DNA of 27,931 nt, from contig DCDB01000083.1 of the NCBI GenBank assembly GCA_002316215.1, positions 1 through 27,931 on the forward strand, in the 5' to 3' direction. Numbering within the stretch: the stretch's first letter is position 1; every line of letters begins with the position of its first letter. The stretch comes from Lachnospiraceae bacterium UBA1066 (GTDB lineage Bacteria; Bacillota; Clostridia; Lachnospirales; Lachnospiraceae). The position numbers and the translations under genes were made by a program. The notes beneath the pieces were generated by a model. The model did no database searches, was not told where the DNA came from, and saw only the letters and a list, made by a program, of their open reading frames with translations. This document shows positions 21,362 through 27,931 of the stretch, one piece after another.

Positions 21362-24300
21362 TTAATTTTTCTGTATACTTTCATTCCAATGGCATTTTCC
21401 GATCTGAGACCGCAATATGTCATACAGTATCTGAGGATCAATCGGCTTTGCAATGTGGCTGTCCATCCCGGCATTTAAGCATTTTTGTACGTCTTCTGCG
21501 AAGGCATCCGCTGTCATGGCAATGATGGGCACTTCTGCGGCATCCGGCCGGTCCAGACGACGAATAGCTTTCGCGGCTTCATATCCATCCATCAAAGGCA
21601 TCCGGATATCCATAAGAACGGCATCGTAATATTGATGCACGGAATTTGAAAAAATAGTTACGCCTTCCTCTCCGTTGTCCGCTGTGTCAACGAACATTCC
21701 TTTCTCCAGAAGCAGCGCTTTTGCAATCTCCTGGTTGAGCGGATGATCCTCACATAAAAGAATATGTCTGCCGCTGAGAGTTTTTCCGGTATCAGGATCC
21801 GGTCCAGTACCAGTCCTGCGGCTTCCGTTATTATCACATATATAATTGCACTCAAGCGTAAATGTGAATTCTGTTCCATATCCCAGCCGGCTTTTAACCG
21901 ATATCGTACCGCCCATCGCCTCGATGTTTTTTCTCACGATTGCAAGTCCAAGACCGCTGCCGCGCTGCTCGGAATTATCATTACGGTTCTCCTGGGTAAA
22001 TGGCTCAAAAAGGATCTTCTGAAATCCTTCGCTCATGCCGATTCCTGTGTCTTTTATCGTAACCGTCAGACGGTCTTTCTTCTCAGGCACCAGCTCTTCA
22101 TGCACAGTAACGCATATTTTTCCGCCTTCCGGCGTATATTTTATTGAATTGGAGAGAAGATTGAAATAGATCTGGTTGATATGAAGCACATCCAGAACCG
22201 GGACGACATTATCCAGAGAATTTATAGCGATATTCAGCGACTGCCCTTTGCTCTCACACAGCGGACGGATGACAGAATCAATATATGAACGAAAGTCATC
22301 TGCATAATAGGGCTCCGGATGCAGTTCGAGCCTGCCGCTCTCAGCTTTTGTCAAATCGAGGATTTCGTTCACAAGTCCCAGAAGGAACTTGGAAGAAATA
22401 TCGATCTTTTTTAAATAATCCGCCATCTCCGGAGAATTGTCCAGTTTTTGGGCAAGATAAGTCATGCCTATGATTCCGTTGAGCGGTGTACGGATATCGT
22501 GGCTCATGCGCGAAAGAAAATTTGACTTCGCAGCATTAGCGGCATTGGCCTGAACACGGAGAAGCTTTTCGCTTTGCAGCTGCTTCTCCAATCTGGACTG
22601 AAGCTCCACCTCACGGTCCACCACACGATAGCTTGCATAAAAGACACGGTATTCCGGCTTTATCTCACTCAGTATGGCGTTCTGGCTGGTCCAGACTGTG
22701 CTCCCATCTTTCTTTATCAGGCGATAGCTGCCGGCATCAAAGTGGCTGGTGAAAAAGCCATCATGGAAGGCCTTCTTTACTCTTTCACAGTCATCCGGAT
22801 AAACGGACAGGAAAGCATCTTTCATATATGCGCTGACCATCGGATCGTCCAGCATGGCCGAACGCGCCTCCGGACCTTCAGGCGGTACAAGACCAAGCAT
22901 ACGAAACATCTGCAGGTTCACAAATTCGCCAAGCAGGTGATCCGCGTCCGGCATGCGAAAAACGCAGATGCCCGTCCCCACGGAGTCGATGATATCCTCG
23001 ACGCGCTGCGTTTCCTGCTTCGCAAGTTCCGTCTGCTTTTGCTGCTGCAGAATAATATCCGTCACATCCAGCTGGATCAGAAGCACGGTATCCCTGCTGT
23101 CATCCAGATAATAGTGTTGTATTTTCCGATACATAAATTCATCCGGATGGCCGGTGTAGTGCCCGCGGAGCGTAATCTCGCAGCTCTGCTTTCCATTAAG
23201 CTCATCCGTAATCGCCTTGATTGTACTTTTTTCCAGATAGAAGGCCCGGTCTTCCTCTGCGATGAAAGTGGTGGATGCAAACCTTCGGATTGCTTCGTAA
23301 TCGAACATTCCGACCGGGTTCTTCAAGGACGAGTGGTATTTTGGAAGAAGACGGCTGCTAAGATTCAGGAATTCGAACTTTCCCGTCCTGACATGAAGCA
23401 GTGCTACATAATCGTATTCGAGGTCGCTGATGAGATGGAAAACGCGTTTATTAAGCATCTCTCTCGATATATCGAAAGCATTGGTAATGCACTCGATATC
23501 CCCAGTATCCGGATTCCTCAGCAGCGTAAAAAATGCCCTTACCCATGTTTTCCCGCCATTCTCATGGCACTGCTGGTATTCCATGGAAAACCTTGTCTTT
23601 CCTTCAAGTGAGGCCAAGATCAGACTTTTACGGCTGAATTTCCGCCTGTACTCTTCTTTCTTTTCAGGATTGATAATAAGCGAGCATTCACTCTCGATAA
23701 ACTCATCCGCTGTGCCAGCCGAAAATTCGCCCTCGATAAAAGAAGAAGAACTTCCTCCCAGAAACTTGTTCTGCGTAATATTAAGATGATAGGAACCTAT
23801 AGCTTCCGGGCTCGCTGAAAGCATAGCCTGTGTCATTTTTCTGAACCGCTCACGCTCCAGCGCCTGCTCCGTGATATCATACCCGATGCCGTAGGCCAGC
23901 GTCGGACTGACACCGTCCGTGTCTTCCACAGAATAAATGATCCGCTGAAGCCGCAAAGGCATATCCGGCGCGGTACGGATCCATACGTCCGCACGGATTT
24001 CCTTTTCACCCCGTTCTATCTTACGGTAAATATCCGCAAATTTCTCACGGTCTTCCTGAGCGCAAAGAGGAATCATACATGCCGGAAAATCGTCCATGAC
24101 ATCTCTGAGCCCGGGAAGGCGGGGGCCCTTTCCTGTGCCGTAAACCCGGTGCTCGCATATATTGTAAATCCATACGCTGAAGCCTGCTCCTTCCACGGCC
24201 GACATATACCGCCGCATATCCGTCAATATCTTTTTCTCACTTACATCTCTGGAGATAGCGCTGCCGACAGAATACGCAAAAGAGAGCAGCAAATCAGGAG

Positions 24301-25477
24301 AATACTGGAATTTCTCGGCAGGCGGGTTATCCGCGCCAATGAATCCGATCATTTTTCCTTTGACGATAATCGGCGCCTCTATATAAGAATGGATACCCTG
24401 CTGTACCATAATGCCGTATTCATATGGATTGCTTTCCCGAATATTCTCGATATTCTTTTGAGCGAACACTTCATGACGTTCAAAGACATCCAGCCAGCGG
24501 TCAATATAATGAATGTCGCCGTGCTGAAGCATTTGGATCTCGGGCCTGATTCCTTCGCGGCAGCATTCATATGTATTTGTAAGCGTTTTTCCGCCTTCAT
24601 CAATCATAAAAATGTATGTACGGTCTGCCTCATAATACTGCTGCATGATATGCAGTGCAGCAGTAATCCTGTTATCGATATCGCCCTGCTCATTTAATAT
24701 CTGGGTTGCCTTTAACTGCAGGCTGTGAAGATTCACCATCTCCTTCAGCTCATTTTGTCCTCTGACGGTCTCCGTGATATCCGTAATGTACTGTATAAAG
24801 GCGTCACGTCCGCACCAGTTAATGTATTTTCCAGAAAGATGCTCCCATGTTCCGCGCGCGGTGTTAAAACGATCCCGGCTCAGGATTTCTCCGCGCATAA
24901 CCTTTGCCATAAAACAATTTTCGCACGGAATATCTTTACCCTGAATCATGGCATAACATTTCATGCCGGGTATGATGCTTTCTCCCGAATGCCCTGCATA
25001 TACTCTGGCAGCCTTATTCGCATACAGGATCTCATAGCTGTGACAGTCACAGACATACGCCATAGTCGCGGAATTGTCGACGACATCTTTGTACAGATCC
25101 GTTTCATCGATTCCGGTTCCGTAGCTGACGAACAGTACCGGGCAGCCATCGCGTTCACCGCAGCAGCAGGCGCTGCCGCGGATCCACTGGAAACCCTGCT
25201 CTGAATTGAAAACGCGCCAATAATGATCCATCTGCTTTCCGGTATGAATGCACTCCCGCATCGCATTCATGAGCCCGGGCAGATCGTCAGGCAGAACCAT
25301 ATCCGCCATATTATTTTCTGCAGTACGCCTGAATTCATCCTCATCCATCCCGACGACGGAATGAAGCGAAGGGGAAACATACAATGCAACAATACGTTCC
25401 CCTATAATCTGATAAATTGCCTTATTTTCCGGCGTTTTCTCTACCAGGTATCGCAGCTGTTCCTCTGTCATTTCCAT
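21362..25477 (-). CDS. Cytosolic PAS/GAF hybrid histidine kinase
   Basis: Numbered from an upstream GTG at 25495 (1377 residues), the order is: PAS (10-130); a cysteine-motif PAS (135-245, C180, C191 and C194 in KDIPCENC); GAF (255-418); PAS (425-545); PAS (555-680); a sensor module (685-815: YDYVALLHVRTGKFEF to LIQLDVT); a further PAS (830-960); HisKA with H999; HATPase with N1116, DTGIG (1149-1153) and GSGLGL (1179-1184); and a receiver domain with D1296. No membrane segment is present. The start is uncertain: ATG at 25477 has GGAGGG about ten bases upstream, whereas GTG at 25495 has GAGGTG eight bases upstream; the difference is six residues. It follows the TetR gene by about 50 bases and heads three paralogous sensors, so one TetR-controlled promoter probably drives all. 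Confidence 0.92.
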   Translation of the reverse strand: MEMTEEQLRYLVEKTPENKAIYQIIGERIVALYVSPSLHSVVGMDEDEFRRTAENNMADMVLPDDLPGLMNAMRECIHTGKQMDHYWRVFNSEQGFQWIRGSACCCGERDGCPVLFVSYGTGIDETDLYKDVVDNSATMAYVCDCHSYEILYANKAARVYAGHSGESIIPGMKCYAMIQGKDIPCENCFMAKVMRGEILSRDRFNTARGTWEHLSGKYINWCGRDAFIQYITDITETVRGQNELKEMVNLHSLQLKATQILNEQGDIDNRITAALHIMQQYYEADRTYIFMIDEGGKTLTNTYECCREGIRPEIQMLQHGDIHYIDRWLDVFERHEVFAQKNIENIRESNPYEYGIMVQQGIHSYIEAPIIVKGKMIGFIGADNPPAEKFQYSPDLLLSFAYSVGSAISRDVSEKKILTDMRRYMSAVEGAGFSVWIYNICEHRVYGTGKGPRLPGLRDVMDDFPACMIPLCAQEDREKFADIYRKIERGEKEIRADVWIRTAPDMPLRLQRIIYSVEDTDGVSPTLAYGIGYDITEQALERERFRKMTQAMLSASPEAIGSYHLNITQNKFLGGSSSSFIEGEFSAGTADEFIESECSLIINPEKKEEYRRKFSRKSLILASLEGKTRFSMEYQQCHENGGKTWVRAFFTLLRNPDTGDIECITNAFDISREMLNKRVFHLISDLEYDYVALLHVRTGKFEFLNLSSRLLPKYHSSLKNPVGMFDYEAIRRFASTTFIAEEDRAFYLEKSTIKAITDELNGKQSCEITLRGHYTGHPDEFMYRKIQHYYLDDSRDTVLLIQLDVTDIILQQQKQTELAKQETQRVEDIIDSVGTGICVFRMPDADHLLGEFVNLQMFRMLGLVPPEGPEARSAMLDDPMVSAYMKDAFLSVYPDDCERVKKAFHDGFFTSHFDAGSYRLIKKDGSTVWTSQNAILSEIKPEYRVFYASYRVVDREVELQSRLEKQLQSEKLLRVQANAANAAKSNFLSRMSHDIRTPLNGIIGMTYLAQKLDNSPEMADYLKKIDISSKFLLGLVNEILDLTKAESGRLELHPEPYYADDFRSYIDSVIRPLCESKGQSLNIAINSLDNVVPVLDVLHINQIYFNLLSNSIKYTPEGGKICVTVHEELVPEKKDRLTVTIKDTGIGMSEGFQKILFEPFTQENRNDNSEQRGSGLGLAIVRKNIEAMGGTISVKSRLGYGTEFTFTLECNYICDNNGSRRTGTGPDPDTGKTLSGRHILLCEDHPLNQEIAKALLLEKGMFVDTADNGEEGVTIFSNSVHQYYDAVLMDIRMPLMDGYEAAKAIRRLDRPDAAEVPIIAMTADAFAEDVQKCLNAGMDSHIAKPIDPQILYDILRSQIGKCHWNESIQKN

Positions 25478-25545
25478 GTCTCTGCAGCCCTCCACTTCAG
25501 ATTCACCTCTTCGCCTCCGCAGCAGCTATCACCGGATAATACCTG

Positions 25546-26082
25546 TCAGCCAAACTTCATCAGCCTCCACAAATCCTCGAAATCAATCTCAGGATCGGTA
25601 CCGGTACTGACAAAAAAGCGGGTCATTACATGCGCAGTTTTCCTTGGCGAAACAGGAAGCGTGATATTCCCGCTCCTTACTTCCGCGGTAAGTATATTTT
25701 CAAAAATCCGATCCAGCCGTTCCATATTCTTCAGATAGTAATCGGAAAATCTCCCCGGTACAGCAGGCGTTTTCGCAAATACAGTGCGATAGGTCCGTTC
25801 ACGGGTATTAATCTCCCTGTAGGTCACGGCAAGCTTATCATGCAAGGACAGGCCGGAATCCATAGCTGACCCGATTTTTTCAAACAAAGATTTCCAGCCG
25901 ATTTCCATCAGCTGAAATACCAGATCATCCTTGTTTTGGAAATAACAGTAAAAAGTTCCGCAGGCCATCCCGCACTGTCCGGTCAGGGCTCTTACTTTTA
26001 AGCCGGCGTATCCGTTCTTAAGCAGCAGCGTTCTACCATGTTCCAGAAGAATTTCCCGTGCATTTTCAATCTTATCCGGCAT
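25546..26082 (-). CDS. TetR/AcrR-family transcriptional regulator
   Basis: The 178-residue protein has a TetR helix-turn-helix at about residues 6-55 (AREILLEHGRTLLLKNGYAG, then KVRALTGQCGMACGTFYCYF and QNKDDLVFQLM) and a divergent all-helical ligand domain. The start is set at ATG 26082, which has GAGG eight bases upstream. The earlier in-frame ATG at 26112 would be almost leaderless, since a strong promoter ends there. Two cysteines in the recognition region (QCGMACG) are unusual and could make it redox-sensitive. It is the first gene of the operon containing the cytosolic kinases and probably represses its own promoter. The effector is unknown. Confidence 0.88.
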   Translation of the reverse strand: MPDKIENAREILLEHGRTLLLKNGYAGLKVRALTGQCGMACGTFYCYFQNKDDLVFQLMEIGWKSLFEKIGSAMDSGLSLHDKLAVTYREINTRERTYRTVFAKTPAVPGRFSDYYLKNMERLDRIFENILTAEVRSGNITLPVSPRKTAHVMTRFFVSTGTDPEIDFEDLWRLMKFG

Positions 26083-26122
26083 GACTTCGGCCTCGGTTTG
26101 AACTGCGTTCATAGTTAGCTAC

Positions 26123-26151
26123 ATTATAATAAATCTTTTCTTCTATATCAA
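26123..26151 (-). promoter_or_regulatory. Predicted sigma-A promoter of the TetR-kinase operon
   Basis: On the minus strand TTGATA (complement of 26146-26151) and TATAAT (complement of 26123-26128) are 17 bases apart, close to consensus. Transcription would begin near 26116, so the TetR start at 26082 has a leader of about 34 bases. No equally good promoter was seen before the later kinase genes, so this may drive about 11.5 kb. Confidence 0.7.
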
Positions 26152-26286
26152 CAAAAACCATCTGCGCACTTCGAAAATAAAAATGCTTTTCTATTAAAAA
26201 TTATTTTTAAACCCGGAAAATTTAAATATGCACAGTTTCTTGTACGAGCCGCGAATCAGTAAATCGATCGGCAGTTTTGAATTCGG
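26152..26286. other. AT-rich spacer between the TetR and symporter promoters
   Basis: I see no gene or clear signal in this stretch beyond AT-rich tracts near 26196-26215. Because it separates two divergent promoters it may hold upstream activator sites. Confidence 0.3.
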
Positions 26287-26315
26287 TTTACAACGTTACG
26301 TTAACGTGCTAAACT
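26287..26315 (+). promoter_or_regulatory. Promoter of the symporter gene with palindromic spacer
   Basis: TTTACA (26287-26292) and TAAACT (26310-26315) are 17 bases apart. The spacer contains two palindromes, AACGTT (26292-26297) and ACGTTAACGT (26298-26307), back to back. A CG-centred palindrome in the spacer is typical of LacI/GalR-type or other repressor operators, so the symporter is probably repressed by an unknown regulator. Confidence 0.5.
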
Positions 26316-26348
26316 GTTAAAGATATTTTTTCAAAAGGTTACACGGAC

Positions 26349-26380
26349 GCTGTGTCCAAGTTCCATTGCCGTGACACAGC
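26349..26380 (+). promoter_or_regulatory. Leader hairpin of the symporter mRNA
   Basis: GCTGTGTC (26349-26356) and GACACAGC (26373-26380) are perfect complements around a 16-base loop, within the predicted 5' leader and 34 bases before the ATG. No T-run follows, so it is not an intrinsic terminator. It could be a protein-binding element or a stabilising stem. Confidence 0.4.
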
Positions 26381-26414
26381 CCGCCTAAACAAAAACAAGG
26401 GGGAACTTTTTATC

Positions 26415-27931
26415 ATGCAGGCTAACAATCTGGAACACCTGATTGCCATGATCATCTACATGGCTGCCGTTATCGGAATCGGCATTTTTTTCGCGAAACG
26501 CGCGAATAAAAATTCAGAGGCGTATTTCCTCGGCGGACGCACGCTCGGACCCTGGGTATCGGCCTTCTCCGCAGAAGCATCGGACATGTCCGGCTATCTT
26601 CTGATGGGCATGCCGGGACTTGCGTACTGGAGCGGTCTTGCAGATGCCACCTGGACAGCTATAGGTCTTGCTGTCGGTACTTATCTCAACTGGCTCATCA
26701 CCTCAAAGCGGCTGCGCCGTTATTCCATTACCGTAGACGCCATTACGATCCCGGATTTTTTCTCGAACCGTTTCCATGAAAAGAAGAAAGTCCTGATGAC
26801 GATTTCATCTCTGATCATCATTATTTTCTTTACCCCTTACGCCGGTTCCTGCCTCGTGGCCTGCGGAAAATTATTCTCGCAGCTTTTCGGCGCACCCTAT
26901 CAGACCATGGTCATCATCGCCGCAGTCTTCGTCCTGACCTATACCTTCATCGGAGGCTTCCTTGCCGAATCTGCTTCTGACTTCATGCAGGCTGTCGTGA
27001 TGATTGTGGCGCTTCTCTTTATGCTTATCCTCGGTACAGCCTCGGCCGGCGGCATCGGTGCCGTCCTTAAAAATGCGCAGTCCATCCCTGGCTTCATGAG
27101 TCTTCTGACCTCCGCAACGCCGTCTGAGACCGCAGCCGGCGTCTTCGGCGATCCGAAAAATTACGGCTTCCTTACCGTCATTTCCACAATGGCCTGGGGT
27201 CTCGGCTACTTCGGCATGCCGCAGGTTCTCCTGCGCTTTATGGGCATCCGCTCCGAAAAAGAACTCACAAGTTCCCGCCGCATCGCGACGGTCTGGTGCG
27301 TCATTTCCATGTTCTGCGCAGTGGCAATCGGCGTTATCGGCCGCGCCCTGTTCTTCACGACTTATACGAGCAATGCAGATGCGGAAAATGTATTCATTCT
27401 GACCGCCACCACTCTGGTGCCTCCGCTTCTTGCGGGCTTCGTGTGTGCGGGTATTCTCGCCGCTTCCATCAGCTCGTCGGATTCCTATCTGCTCATCAGC
27501 GCATCCGCCATTTCAAAAAATGTATGGCAGAACCTGATCCACAAAGGCGCATCCGACAAAGAAATCATGAACGTGTCCAGGGTCGTTCTGGTCGGTGTCA
27601 CCATTGTCGCCGCCTTCATGGCCATGACGCCCGACAGCCCGATCTTCGTTATCGTATCCTTTGCCTGGGCAGGATTCGGCGCGGCTTTCGGTCCGCTCAT
27701 GATCTTCTCTCTTTTCTGGAGACGCATCAATCTGCCCGGCGCCATTGCCGGCATGGTCTCCGGCGGCGTGATGGTCTTTATCTGGAAATTCCTGGTCAAG
27801 CCGCTGGGCGGCGTTTTCGGTATCTATGAGCTTCTGCCGGCCTTTGTCGTCAGCTCTATTGTCATCATCATCGTCTCGCTCGTCACAAAAGAAGATACAG
27901 AGCTCGAAGCAGAATTCGATTCGGTCAACGC
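26415..27931 (+). CDS. putP: Sodium/proline-type symporter (SSS family), 3' end outside window
   Basis: The frame is open from the ATG at 26415 to the window edge (505 complete codons, no stop). The protein is hydrophobic with about 12-13 transmembrane segments and the PutP signatures: SEAYFLGGRTLGPWVSAFSA near the N terminus followed by EASDMSGYLLMGMPG, then YTFIGGFLAESASDFMQ, GYFGMPQVLLRFM and AGILAASISSSDSYLL, which includes the sodium-site serines. PutP imports proline with sodium; other members of the family carry pantothenate or sugars, but the matches are nearest to proline carriers. A GGGGG ribosome site lies about 10 bases upstream. Codons are markedly richer in C at third position than neighbouring genes, suggesting high expression. 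The last few residues are missing. Confidence 0.85.
   Translation, partial: MQANNLEHLIAMIIYMAAVIGIGIFFAKRANKNSEAYFLGGRTLGPWVSAFSAEASDMSGYLLMGMPGLAYWSGLADATWTAIGLAVGTYLNWLITSKRLRRYSITVDAITIPDFFSNRFHEKKKVLMTISSLIIIIFFTPYAGSCLVACGKLFSQLFGAPYQTMVIIAAVFVLTYTFIGGFLAESASDFMQAVVMIVALLFMLILGTASAGGIGAVLKNAQSIPGFMSLLTSATPSETAAGVFGDPKNYGFLTVISTMAWGLGYFGMPQVLLRFMGIRSEKELTSSRRIATVWCVISMFCAVAIGVIGRALFFTTYTSNADAENVFILTATTLVPPLLAGFVCAGILAASISSSDSYLLISASAISKNVWQNLIHKGASDKEIMNVSRVVLVGVTIVAAFMAMTPDSPIFVIVSFAWAGFGAAFGPLMIFSLFWRRINLPGAIAGMVSGGVMVFIWKFLVKPLGGVFGIYELLPAFVVSSIVIIIVSLVTKEDTELEAEFDSVN

Noticed and set aside
22574..23611. Long (345-codon) plus-strand open frame opposite the large kinase gene
   Set aside because: Antisense shadow: no ribosome site, composition not protein-like, and the opposite strand has clear PAS/HisKA motifs.
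27296..27829. 177-codon plus-strand frame inside the symporter gene
   Set aside because: It is an alternative frame of the symporter; the reading from 26415 is continuous, hydrophobic and carries PutP motifs.

Overview
The window looks like a chromosomal segment of an anaerobic Firmicute, most likely a gut Clostridia/Lachnospiraceae-type bacterium. This is inferred from purine-rich GGAGG ribosome binding sites, moderate GC, very large soluble PAS/GAF hybrid histidine kinases, and the mix of families (Crp/Fnr next to MATE, UbiD/UbiX, NifX-like with ArsR). No rRNA, tRNA, CRISPR array, transposase or phage gene was recognised. The last gene runs off the right end.

Layout. (1) 22-2865, minus strand: an HD-domain phosphohydrolase-like protein, a DnaQ-like DEDDh exonuclease and a MATE efflux transporter. 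The MATE mRNA leader contains a strong intrinsic-terminator hairpin just before the Shine-Dalgarno (SD) sequence. (2) 3082-3741, plus strand: a Crp/Fnr-type regulator divergent from the MATE gene. (3) 3874-7942, minus strand: a subtype-B tannase-like alpha/beta hydrolase, a UbiD decarboxylase of the gallate/protocatechuate (LpdC/AroY) type, and a UbiX flavin prenyltransferase. Together these read as a tannin/gallate-ester to pyrogallol (or catechol) pathway. Two overlapping LysR regulators (8341-10150, plus strand) diverge from it, with a nested palindrome between. (4) 10182-11400, minus strand: a doubtful small ORF, then a translationally coupled pair made of a NifX-like protein with a Cys/His-rich repeat tail and an ArsR regulator. 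Their promoter carries two identical TTAAG-N6-CTTAA operators. (5) 11813-14653, plus strand: a membrane hybrid kinase with two periplasmic solute-binding domains. (6) 14627-26082, minus strand: an apparent operon of a TetR regulator and three very large cytosolic sensor kinases. The last of these has lost its ATPase and receiver domains and overlaps the convergent kinase gene at its 3' end. (7) 26415 to the right end, plus strand: a sodium/proline-type symporter, incomplete.

How the parts may work together. The tannase would release gallate from galloyl esters, and the UbiD enzyme would decarboxylate it using the prenylated FMN made by UbiX. The LysR pair is the likely aromatic-responsive switch. 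The kinase cluster ends in receiver domains with no DNA-binding output, HPt protein or response regulator in the window, so its output must lie elsewhere. Most intergenic gaps are short, but several contain tandem or direct repeats (16-bp, about 10-bp, 30-bp and 36-bp units). All family assignments come from reading motifs by eye; no database search was possible.
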